From an uncultured Erysipelotrichaceae bacterium (GTDB lineage: Bacteria > Bacillota_I > Bacilli_A > RF39 > UBA660), in NCBI GenBank assembly GCA_902797005.1, contig CADBRE010000077.1:1-5473 (forward strand): 5,473 nucleotides of DNA, given 5' to 3'. Below, in pieces: positions 1-5,339 of this stretch (the first letter of the stretch is position 1; the number at the start of each line of letters is the position of its first letter). The notes under the pieces are model-generated. The model did no database searches and was not told the DNA's origin. It was given only the letters and a program-made list of their open reading frames with translations. The translations under genes were made by a program, and so were the position numbers.

Positions 1-60
1 AATAATTATGAACAATAAAATTGTTACTAAGGCTATTAACCATTTCTCTCTTTTATTCAT
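1..60 (-). CDS. N-terminal 20 codons of a membrane or secreted protein (partial, runs off the left edge)
   Basis: The start codon is the ATG at 60-58 on the minus strand. A strong AAAGGAGG ribosome binding site (69-76) lies 8 bases upstream, and a good promoter sits further upstream (140-168). The 20 visible residues begin with a short positive segment (MNKREKW), followed by an unbroken hydrophobic stretch (LIALVTILLFIII). This is the pattern of a signal peptide or first transmembrane helix. There is no stop in the visible part. The product cannot be named from so little sequence. It is transcribed divergently from valS. That this is a real gene rests on the combination of promoter, ribosome binding site and signal-like N-terminus; everything about its function is unknown. 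Confidence 0.72.
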   Translation of the reverse strand, partial: MNKREKWLIALVTILLFIII

Positions 61-139
61 TCTAATCGCCTCCTTTTTAACCCCCTAGAGAATTAAAAAT
101 TAGGCTACCACCCAACATACTAAATGTTCCGTAGTTAAT

Positions 140-168
140 ATGATAACAGAGGGAATTGTTAAAGTCAA
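140..168 (-). promoter_or_regulatory. Sigma-A-type promoter of the leftward membrane-protein gene
   Basis: Read on the minus strand, TTGACT (168-163) and TATCAT (145-140) are separated by exactly 17 bases. Transcription should start near 133, giving a leader of about 70 bases before the ATG at 60. The leader can form a small hairpin (AACAT/ATGTT arms, 114-118 and 124-128), but I recognise no known riboswitch in it. Confidence 0.65.
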
Positions 169-172
169 CAAT
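155..172. repeat. Palindrome ATTGTT-N6-AACAAT over the leftward -35 box (candidate operator)
   Basis: ATTGTT (155-160) and AACAAT (167-172) are perfect 6-base inverted arms around AAAGTC. The palindrome covers the -35 box (163-168) of the leftward promoter. A further ATTGTT occurs at 185-190. The geometry would suit a dimeric repressor, but the arms are short and AT-rich, so chance is possible. Confidence 0.35.
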
Positions 173-188
173 AAAATAAAAATAATTG

Positions 189-224
189 TTTGCCAAAATT
201 AAAAATTGGAAAACTATTGGCAAA
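189..224. repeat. Perfect 8-base inverted repeat whose right arm covers the valS -35 box
   Basis: TTTGCCAA (189-196) and TTGGCAAA (217-224) are exact reverse complements, 20 bases apart. The right arm contains the valS -35 hexamer TTGGCA (217-222). The repeat lies upstream of the predicted transcription start, so it acts as DNA if it acts at all. It may be an operator for a protein binding two half-sites; the function is inferred. Confidence 0.4.
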
Positions 225-245
225 GAGAAATAATTATGTTATAAT
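217..245 (+). promoter_or_regulatory. Extended -10 promoter of valS
   Basis: TTGGCA (217-222) and TATAAT (240-245) are separated by 17 bases, and a TG at 237-238 forms an extended -10 element (TGtTATAAT). Transcription is expected to start near 252, just before the first helix of the T-box leader. The match to the sigma-A consensus is close to ideal. Confidence 0.82.
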
Positions 246-251
246 TTATAA

Positions 252-458
252 CGAAAACGAAGAAAAGTAAGAGTAAGTTACGTATCTTTTATAGAGAGTT
301 AGCGTTTGGTGGAAGCTAATAAAGGTTATAACTGAAGGTAGACTTTGAGTGTTTATTTGAAATAAGAGTAGAATAGAACGATTAATGCACGTTAAAGCAT
401 ATGAGAATAAATTAAGGTGGTACCACGATAATTTCGTCCTTTGGTTACCATCTTTTTT
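252..458 (+). promoter_or_regulatory. T-box riboswitch for tRNA-Val, leader of valS
   Basis: This 5' leader senses uncharged tRNA-Val by pairing with its anticodon and its free CCA end. Stem I can be drawn from the sequence. AAAGT (264-268) pairs with ACTTT (342-346). The specifier loop lies between them and AGTTA/TAACT (276-280 with 329-333). An AGAGAG bulge follows, then TTAGC/GCTAA (299-303 with 315-319) closing an apical loop with the conserved GGTGGAA. The 3' side of the specifier loop reads GAAG-GTA-G, so the specifier is GTA (338-340), a valine codon read by anticodon UAC. A small hairpin with ATGC/GCAT arms (385-388, 397-400) is a likely stem III. The T-box core AAGGTGGTACCACG (414-427) matches the family consensus; its UGGU bulge would pair with the acceptor end ACCA, so the discriminator base is A. 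Read-through is expected when charged tRNA-Val is scarce. Confidence 0.93.
416..458 (+). terminator. Conditional terminator of the valS T-box
   Basis: GGTGGTA (416-422) pairs with TACCATC (446-452, one G-U), extended across a one-base bulge by CC/GG (423-424 with 443-444). An inner ACGA/TCGT helix (425-428 with 434-437) lies above it, and six T residues follow at 453-458. The 5' arm is the T-box sequence itself, so the terminator and the tRNA-stabilised antiterminator are mutually exclusive. Confidence 0.87.
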
Positions 459-486
459 GTTTATAGTATTTGAGGAGGTAATGTAA

Positions 487-3012
487 ATGTTAGATACTAA
501 GTATAATCACAAAATAGTAGAAGAAGGAAAGTATGAAAAGTGGCTTAAGAATAAGTATTTTGAAAGTGGAGATACTTCTAAAAAGCCTTATAGTATAGTT
601 ATACCGCCACCCAATGTAACAGGTAAGCTTCATTTAGGGCATGCTTGGGATACAACGCTTCAAGACATAATCATTAGATTTAAAAGAATGCAAGGTTTTG
701 ATGCTTTGTGGGTTCCAGGAATGGATCATGCAGGTATAGCAACTCAAGCTAAAATAGATGCTAAACTTAAGAGTGAAGGAATTAATCCTAGAAGTATGGA
801 TAGAGAAGAGTGGCTTAAAGTTGCTTGGGAGTGGAAGAGAGAATATGCTGAAAATATCCATAAACAATGGGCTAAGATGGGACTTTCATTAGATTATACA
901 AAAGAAAGATTTACTTTAGATGAAGGACTTTCTAATGCTGTTAAAGAAGTGTTTGTAAAGCTATATAATGAAGGATTAATCTACAGAGGAGAGAGAATTA
1001 TAAACTGGGATCCAGAAGCTATGACAGCACTTTCTAATGAAGAGGTTGAATATAAAGATGTTCCTGGTGCTTTCTATCATATTAAATATTTTATAGAAGG
1101 AACAGAAGAGTTTTTAGAAGTAGCTACAACAAGACCAGAAACTCTATTTGGAGATACTGCAGTAGCTGTTAATCCGGAAGACGAAAGATACATGCACTTA
1201 ATAGGCAAGAATGTAGTTCTTCCTATTGTTAATAAGTTAATACCTATCGTTGGGGATGAACACGCTGATCCTGAGTTTGGAACAGGTGTAGTTAAAATAA
1301 CTCCAGCACATGACCCTAATGACTTTGAAGTTGGTAATAGACACAATTTAGAGAGTATAGTTGTTATTAATCCAGATGGAACTATGAATGAAAAAGCTGG
1401 TAAATATTCTGGCATGGATAGATTTGAAGCAAGAAAAGCTTTAGTTAAAGATTTAGAAGAAGCTGGCCTATTAATAAGTGTTGAAGAGATTACACATAAT
1501 GTTGGACACTCTGAAAGAACTGGTGTAATGGTCGAGCCTTACTTATCTAAGCAATGGTTTGTTAAGATGAGACCACTTGCTGATAAGGTATTAGAAAATC
1601 AGAAAAACAGTGAAACTAAGGTTAACTTTGTTCCTGAAAGATTTGAAAAGATAATGAACCACTGGATGGAAATAACATATGACTGGTGTATATCTAGACA
1701 ACTTTGGTGGGGACACAGAATTCCTGCTTGGTATAGAGGCGAAGAAGTTTATGTTGGAGTTAATGCTCCTGAAGGTGAGGGCTGGGTACAAGAAGTAGAT
1801 GTACTAGACACTTGGTTTAGCAGTGCGCTTTGGCCATTTAGTACACTAGGCTGGCCTGAAAAAACTGATTTATTAGATAGATATTACCCTAATAATGTAT
1901 TGGTTACTGGTTATGATATTATACCTTTCTGGGTTAATAGAATGACTTTTCAAGGGCTTCATTTTACTAATGAAAGACCATTTAAAGACTGCTTAATTCA
2001 TGGGCTTATTCGTGATAAAGAAGGAAGAAAAATGTCTAAGAGCCTAGGTAACGGAGTAGATCCGATGGATGTTATTGAAGAGTATGGATGTGACGCACTT
2101 AGATATTTCTTAACAACTTCTACCGCTCAGGGTATGGATTTAAGATACGATGAAGAAAAAGTTAAGAGTACTTGGAACTTTATTAATAAACTATGGAATG
2201 CATCTAGATTCTGTTTAATGAATATTGAAGATTTAAAAGAATATGACTTTAGTGAAATAGATTCTAAAGATAAGTGGATACTAAGTAAACTAAATAAAGT
2301 AATAGCAAGTGTTACTGACTCAATGGAAAAGTATGAATTTAATAATGCTGGTAGTGAACTATATAGTTTTATATGGGAAGACTTCTGTGATTCTTATATT
2401 GAAATGAGTAAGTTCAGTTTAGACAAAGTTTCTACAAAATCTACACTTTGTTATACAATAAATGCTATTTTAAAGATGCTTCATCCATTTATGCCTTATG
2501 TTACAGATGAAATATATGATATGCTTCCAGTTAAAGATGCAGAGAATATTATGATAAGTTCTTATCCTGTAGTTAACAATGATTTTAACTTTAATGACGA
2601 AGAAACTTTAATAGAAGAGACTATTACTTTTATAGCGGCATTTAGAAATGTTAAACAAGAAAATGGAATTAGTAAAGATGCTAAAGTAAGACTATTAAAT
2701 AATGAAGATTATGGTTTGATTTGTAAGATGCTAAAGATTCAAGATAATTTAGTTAATGAAGATTTGGGTATTACTAGCTATAGTGTTCAAGCTGGTAGAT
2801 TTAAAGCTACTATATTCTATGAAAAAGAAGTTACTGAAGAAGATAAGGCTTTACTAGAAAAACAAATAGAGAGTTTAAAGATGAGCATAAAGAAACGAGA
2901 AGGACTTTTATCTAATCAAGGATTTGTAAGCAAAGCACCTGCTAATTTAGTAGAAGAAGAAAAGAAGAAATTAGAAGAAGAGAAGAAATTACTAGAAAGC
3001 TTAGAAAAGTAA
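487..3012 (+). CDS. valS: Valyl-tRNA synthetase
   Basis: This cytoplasmic class I aminoacyl-tRNA synthetase joins valine to tRNA-Val with ATP and hydrolyses mischarged threonyl-tRNA-Val. The 841 residues are colinear with Bacilli ValRS, which is somewhat longer (around 880). The ATP-binding signature is HLGH (49-52) inside [13 protein letters not shown]. The CP1 editing domain spans about 185-350, with TTRPET (214-219), HDPNDF (275-280) and GHSERTG (340-346). The catalytic core resumes with [12 protein letters not shown] (400-411) and DVLDTWFSS (438-446). KMSKS is at 515-519. An alpha-helical anticodon-binding domain follows (about 590-745). The C-terminus is a charged coiled coil (about 785-841) typical of ValRS, which contacts the tRNA. 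The insert after GHRIPAWY lacks zinc cysteines, as in Bacillus. The start is the ATG at 487, with GAGGAGGT (472-479) 7 bases upstream; an ATG-TAA at 481-486 is out of spacing. The gene appears intact and is transcribed alone, under T-box control. Confidence 0.98.
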   Translation: MLDTKYNHKIVEEGKYEKWLKNKYFESGDTSKKPYSIVIPPPNVTGKLHLGHAWDTTLQDIIIRFKRMQGFDALWVPGMDHAGIATQAKIDAKLKSEGINPRSMDREEWLKVAWEWKREYAENIHKQWAKMGLSLDYTKERFTLDEGLSNAVKEVFVKLYNEGLIYRGERIINWDPEAMTALSNEEVEYKDVPGAFYHIKYFIEGTEEFLEVATTRPETLFGDTAVAVNPEDERYMHLIGKNVVLPIVNKLIPIVGDEHADPEFGTGVVKITPAHDPNDFEVGNRHNLESIVVINPDGTMNEKAGKYSGMDRFEARKALVKDLEEAGLLISVEEITHNVGHSERTGVMVEPYLSKQWFVKMRPLADKVLENQKNSETKVNFVPERFEKIMNHWMEITYDWCISRQLWWGHRIPAWYRGEEVYVGVNAPEGEGWVQEVDVLDTWFSSALWPFSTLGWPEKTDLLDRYYPNNVLVTGYDIIPFWVNRMTFQGLHFTNERPFKDCLIHGLIRDKEGRKMSKSLGNGVDPMDVIEEYGCDALRYFLTTSTAQGMDLRYDEEKVKSTWNFINKLWNASRFCLMNIEDLKEYDFSEIDSKDKWILSKLNKVIASVTDSMEKYEFNNAGSELYSFIWEDFCDSYIEMSKFSLDKVSTKSTLCYTINAILKMLHPFMPYVTDEIYDMLPVKDAENIMISSYPVVNNDFNFNDEETLIEETITFIAAFRNVKQENGISKDAKVRLLNNEDYGLICKMLKIQDNLVNEDLGITSYSVQAGRFKATIFYEKEVTEEDKALLEKQIESLKMSIKKREGLLSNQGFVSKAPANLVEEEKKKLEEEKKLLESLEK

Positions 3013-3022
3013 TTTCTTTTTT
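2984..3022 (+). terminator. Rho-independent terminator overlapping the end of valS
   Basis: AGAAATTACT (2984-2993) and AGTAATTTCT (3008-3017) are a perfect 10-base stem around a 14-base loop, followed by more T residues (3018-3022) and a second pyrimidine run. The stem contains the valS stop codon TAA (3010-3012). Only three G-C pairs are present, so it may be leaky, but position and T-tract fit a terminator. Confidence 0.6.
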
Positions 3023-3026
3023 CTTT

Positions 3027-3067
3027 ATGTGTCATAGCTATAATAGTTAAGGAACGATTTGACACAT
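3027..3067. repeat. Perfect 8-base inverted repeat overlapping the -35 box of the phosphoesterase gene
   Basis: ATGTGTCA (3027-3034) and TGACACAT (3060-3067) are exact reverse complements with a 25-base spacer. The right arm covers five bases of the -35 box TTGACA (3059-3064). Allowing one G-T pair, the arms extend outward to 11 bases. No T-run follows, so a terminator is unlikely; a two-half-site operator is the better guess. Confidence 0.4.
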
Positions 3068-3087
3068 GAAATCTATTGCTTTATAAT
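3059..3087 (+). promoter_or_regulatory. Consensus sigma-A promoter of the HTH-phosphoesterase gene
   Basis: TTGACA (3059-3064) and TATAAT (3082-3087) are perfect hexamers at 17-base spacing. Transcription should begin near 3094, leaving about 25 bases before the ATG at 3119. This shows that the gene is transcribed separately from valS and that the TTG at 3059 cannot be its start codon. Confidence 0.88.
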
Positions 3088-3118
3088 AATGTTGTTTTGT
3101 TCAGGAGGTGGAAATATC

Positions 3119-4075
3119 ATGAGTGATTTAATGACTTTGATAATAAAGGGAATTGAAGAAAAGAAAACTGTTAATCAAATATGCGAAGAATTAAATTTAA
3201 CTAGAAAAAAACTTTATTATTATATGATGCTTTTAAAAAATAGAGGTTATGCATATAAAAGTAAGTATTATTGTAATGGAGAAATACTTTATGATTACGA
3301 TTCTTTTCAATCAATAAATATGTATAATAATTTTGATAATTTGGAAGTTTTAATGGGCCAGGAGAATACTACTTTAAAAACTTTGGTTATTTCTGACTTA
3401 CATTTCGGTAATGAATTTGAAAGAATAGATTTGATTAATGAAATATATGACTATGCAATTAAGAATGATATTCATATTATTTTATGTTGTGGAGACTTAC
3501 TAGATGGAACTTTTACTCATGAAAGACAAATAATTGAGGGTGTAAAACAAATAGAATATTTTATTAAGAATTATCCATATGATAAAAATATAATTACTCT
3601 TTCAGTATTAGGAGATCATGATTTCAGTATATTAAGAGAATATAATTACGATCCTAGAGAAATAATAATGAGACATAGACATGATATTGGCATAGGTGGC
3701 TATAATTATTCTTATGTTCGTATAAAAAAAGAAATTATAAGCTTGCATCATCATTTAAATGGAAGCAAAAAGACAAATAATGGTAAGATTACTTTGAATG
3801 GCCATCTTCATACTTTTTCAACAAGATTTATTAATCAAAATAATTTAGATATCGTTGTACCTGCTTTATGTGATATTAATACAGTAACTCCTTCAGCAAT
3901 TGAAATGTGCTTAGATTTTGAAAGTGGAAAAGTAAAAACTGTTAATTTGAAGCAATTAATGGTTATTAACGGAAATGTTGTACCAGTTAATGAAATAGAA
4001 TATATGATGAAATGGCCTCATACTAATGCAGCAGAAGATGTAGAAGTAGATAATTCTAAAAAGTTAATTTTGTAA
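3119..4075 (+). CDS. Helix-turn-helix/metallophosphoesterase fusion protein
   Basis: The 318-residue product joins a small helix-turn-helix domain (about residues 5-45; KTVNQICEELNLTRKKLYYY is the clearest part) to a calcineurin-like metallophosphoesterase domain (about 87-255). Metal-binding motifs appear in order: SDLH (D93, H95), GD (D126), GDHD (165-168), a histidine cluster LHHH (209-212) and GHLH (228-231). In most relatives the third motif is GNHD or GNHE; here aspartate replaces the asparagine ligand. The family hydrolyses phosphomonoesters or phosphodiesters, including nucleotides, nucleic acids and phosphoproteins. The substrate here cannot be told. No signal peptide or membrane segment is present, so it is cytoplasmic. 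The start is chosen at ATG 3119 because AGGAGGTG lies just upstream and a consensus promoter ends at 3087. The gene stands alone and converges on the DUF1294 remnant. A DNA-bound or sequence-targeted phosphoesterase is possible but unproven. Confidence 0.88.
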   Translation: MSDLMTLIIKGIEEKKTVNQICEELNLTRKKLYYYMMLLKNRGYAYKSKYYCNGEILYDYDSFQSINMYNNFDNLEVLMGQENTTLKTLVISDLHFGNEFERIDLINEIYDYAIKNDIHIILCCGDLLDGTFTHERQIIEGVKQIEYFIKNYPYDKNIITLSVLGDHDFSILREYNYDPREIIMRHRHDIGIGGYNYSYVRIKKEIISLHHHLNGSKKTNNGKITLNGHLHTFSTRFINQNNLDIVVPALCDINTVTPSAIEMCLDFESGKVKTVNLKQLMVINGNVVPVNEIEYMMKWPHTNAAEDVEVDNSKKLIL

Positions 4076-4117
4076 TTCGGTAAGTGTGTTAGATAGAAAA
4101 ATAAGAGTGAAGACAAA

Positions 4118-4273
4118 TTAAAATGTACCCATTATACATAAACAAAATAAAGTAGCTTCAATAATTCTAAATTTATTCTTAATAGCAAAGTATTTATCTA
4201 AACCAAATATTATAAATGTAATAATATTTATTATAACTAAATATATAACTAAATATATAATTAAATATTTCAT
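4118..4273 (-). pseudogene. Truncated DUF1294-family membrane protein
   Basis: A 51-codon leftward reading frame starts at ATG 4273, only 3 bases after the stop of the DUF6624 gene, and ends at TAA 4120-4118. It begins with a hydrophobic helix, followed by NIITFIIFGLDKYFAIKN and then KFRIIEATL. This matches the first half of DUF1294 proteins (typically N-x-x-x-F...G-x-D-K...A..., R-I-P-E-x-x-L). The family continues through a GG-x-x-GA stretch to a C-terminal HKT motif and is usually about 80-90 residues long. Here translation stops right after CIMGTF, and none of the downstream frames before the converging gene at 4075 encodes the missing half. The usual proline of RIPE is isoleucine. The ribosome binding site is weak (AGTAGGT inside the upstream gene end). 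It may be a decayed gene or a short product that is still made. Confidence 0.72.
4232..4267 (-). repeat. In-frame 12-base tandem triplication in the DUF1294 remnant
   Basis: Read leftward, codons 3-14 are three tandem copies of a 12-base unit: TATTTAATTATA followed by TATTTAGTTATA twice. They encode YLII-YLVI-YLVI. The copies differ at one base. Being a multiple of three, the array lengthens the first hydrophobic helix without shifting the frame. Confidence 0.8.
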
Positions 4274-4276
4274 AAA

Positions 4277-4846
4277 TTACCTACTCTTATTTATTTCATT
4301 CATAATATCTAATTCTTCTTGCAAACTCTTTAAACCAAATCCATTTCTTCTTAAATCTACTTCTTCTATATCTTTAATAGGATATAATTCCCAACTAAAA
4401 TCACTATTAGTTTTAAATTGAGTTCCATATAATTGTTCTTTTCCTTCAAGAACTAACATTCTATCTATTAACTTAGCTAATTGTTCTCTAGAAATATTTC
4501 CTTTTTCACATTCTTTTTCCATTAATGGATAAAACTCTTGTTGTGTTTTTAAATCAGAATGTTGTACTATTATCCATAATGTTTGATTAGCTATAGTGCC
4601 TATTTCATTTGCACTAAGCCAACCAAACTTATTAACTATTTTTTTGACAACTTCAACATATTCACTATTTAATTTCATTGTTTCATTATGAGAACTAGCA
4701 TATTCATTTGAATCAAGTCCATATTGTAATGCAACTTCTCCTTCATTTCTCAAAGATAATTGATCTAATTCAAATAAGTATTCTAATAATTTTCTAACAT
4801 CATCATTACTTTTACAATCATCAACAAGTTCAATTAATAGTTTCAT
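4277..4846 (-). CDS. DUF6624-family protein of unknown function
   Basis: The 189-residue soluble protein has the conserved pattern of DUF6624: FGW (74-76) with a glycine at 83, the central IVQHSD (93-98), AKLIDR (124-129) and GKEQLYGTQF (135-144), then ELYPIKD (153-159) and a final VDLRR-GFGLKSL segment (163-175). The family has no established activity. The invariant H, D, R and Q residues suggest a binding or catalytic site, which is inference. There is no signal peptide or membrane helix. The start is the ATG at 4846-4844, with AGGTGA (4856-4851) 4 bases upstream. It is followed after 3 bases by the DUF1294 remnant, so the two form a leftward operon. Family assignment comes from recall of the motif pattern. 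Confidence 0.83.
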   Translation of the reverse strand: MKLLIELVDDCKSNDDVRKLLEYLFELDQLSLRNEGEVALQYGLDSNEYASSHNETMKLNSEYVEVVKKIVNKFGWLSANEIGTIANQTLWIIVQHSDLKTQQEFYPLMEKECEKGNISREQLAKLIDRMLVLEGKEQLYGTQFKTNSDFSWELYPIKDIEEVDLRRNGFGLKSLQEELDIMNEINKSR

Positions 4847-4862
4847 ATTATCACCTACATTA

Positions 4863-4892
4863 ATTATATCATAATCATTCTTTGCATGTCAT
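4863..4892 (-). promoter_or_regulatory. Promoter of the DUF6624 gene
   Basis: On the minus strand, ATGACA (4892-4887) and TATAAT (4868-4863) are separated by 18 bases, with a TG forming an extended -10 (TGaTATAAT). Transcription would start near 4856, right at the ribosome binding site, leaving an unusually short leader of about 10 bases. Confidence 0.6.
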
Positions 4893-4930
4893 CTACTGTA
4901 ATAATTATAAAAAATCAAAAATTATATTGT

Positions 4931-4988
4931 TATCAACTGAAAGGTTGCTCTCTTCAGTTAGAAGATACCGAATGGTGTTAAACCATTT
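4931..4988. other. Two adjacent hairpin-forming inverted repeats of unknown role
   Basis: AACTGAA (4935-4941) and TTCAGTT (4953-4959) form a perfect 7-base stem. It is extended outside by TATC/GATA (4931-4934 with 4964-4967) across a 4-base bulge. Next to it, AATGGT (4971-4976) and ACCATT (4982-4987) close a 5-base loop. Both lie just downstream of the leftward XRE remnant, so they could be its terminator, although no T-run directly follows. They could also be part of a structured RNA or the end of a mobile element. I do not recognise a known family. Confidence 0.45.
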
Positions 4989-4997
4989 AAATGAACT

Positions 4998-5159
4998 TCA
5001 CTGTTTTAAATACTCTATTATCTCTTTATCTTTAATCTCTAAACACTTTATTAACTTTTTTAATGTTGAAAGCCTTGGATCACTTTGATAGTTTTCTAAT
5101 CTCTGTACTTGTCTAGGAGTAATATCTAACATCTCAGCAAGTTCTTCTTGTGTTATCAA
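4998..5159 (-). pseudogene. C-terminal remnant of a Cro/CI-type (XRE) repressor
   Basis: The 53 codons before the TGA at 5000-4998 read ITQEELAEMLDITPRQVQRL, then ENYQSDPRLSTLKKLIKCLE and a short helical tail. These are helices 2-4 of an XRE DNA-binding domain: TQEELAEML, the recognition helix TPRQVQRLEN and STLKKLIKCLE. The expected N-terminal segment of about 10-15 residues, with helix 1 and the start codon, is missing. An in-frame TAA lies two codons upstream of the TTG at 5159-5157, and no ribosome binding site precedes that TTG. Homology stops at 5157-5160, exactly where another broken gene begins on the other strand. The fragment is almost certainly non-functional. Its original role was probably regulation of a neighbouring, now deleted, gene. 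Confidence 0.8.
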
Positions 5160-5161
5160 AT

Positions 5162-5272
5162 GTTAGTATTGCTTATCAAGTTAGGCCTGCTCTTTCGCTA
5201 AAGGCAGATACAAAATGGCTATCAGGTAACGGCACAATTGATAGTCCATATCAAGTAAAATTAGAAAATTAA
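5162..5272 (+). pseudogene. C-terminal remnant of a surface-protein-like gene
   Basis: The 36 codons before the TAA at 5270-5272 contain VRPALSLKADTKWLSGNGT followed by IDSPYQVKLEN. This resembles the C-terminal signature (R-P-V-x-x-L-K..., S-G-x-G-T-x-x-x-P-Y) that I know from large secreted or pilin-like proteins of gut Bacilli. The recall is of a pattern, not of a named gene. The frame extends left only to 5123, through sequence antisense to the XRE remnant, and has no start codon with a ribosome binding site, so the N-terminal part is lost. A strong terminator follows directly, as expected for the true end of a gene. Confidence 0.66.
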
Positions 5273-5275
5273 ATT

Positions 5276-5303
5276 AGTAAGCCAAACTTGGTTTACTTTT
5301 TTT
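5276..5303 (+). terminator. Rho-independent terminator after the surface-protein remnant
   Basis: AGTAAGCCA (5276-5284) pairs with TGGTTTACT (5289-5297, one G-T pair) around a 4-base loop, followed by a run of seven T residues (5297-5303). It sits 3 bases after the stop codon of the truncated gene. Confidence 0.88.
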
Positions 5304-5320
5304 CTATATTATTTTATAAT
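5292..5320 (+). promoter_or_regulatory. Probable promoter of the right-edge gene, overlapping the preceding terminator
   Basis: TATAAT (5315-5320) lies 17 bases after TTTACT (5292-5297), a 4-of-6 match to TTGACA. The -35 box is built from the 3' arm of the terminator stem. Transcription would start near 5327, about 13 bases before the ATG at 5340. Confidence 0.5.
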
Positions 5321-5339
5321 TAAAAGGCGAGGCTTAATT

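Noticed and set aside
11..25. Palindrome AACAAT-AAA-ATTGTT
   Set aside because: It lies inside the codons of the hydrophobic N-terminal helix of the leftward gene and is readily explained by AT-rich coding sequence.
61..133. Possible small riboswitch in the leader of the leftward gene
   Set aside because: Only a 5-base hairpin and a loose CCTA/TAGG pairing are visible, and no conserved aptamer motif (for example preQ1) could be matched.
481..486. ATG-TAA minimal reading frame directly before valS
   Set aside because: It lies one base from the Shine-Dalgarno sequence, too close for initiation; the ATG at 487 has normal spacing.
634..1791. Leftward open frames of 66-112 codons inside valS
   Set aside because: They are antisense shadows of valS with no ribosome binding sites or recognisable domains.
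3059..3118. N-terminal extension of the phosphoesterase gene from a TTG at 3059 (338 residues)
   Set aside because: The TTG is the beginning of the perfect -35 box TTGACA, the TATAAT box and the predicted transcription start lie inside the extension, and a strong AGGAGGTG site directs the ATG at 3119.
4882..5088. Rightward 68-codon open frame
   Set aside because: It has no ribosome binding site, crosses the hairpin region and runs antisense to the clear XRE helix-turn-helix remnant.
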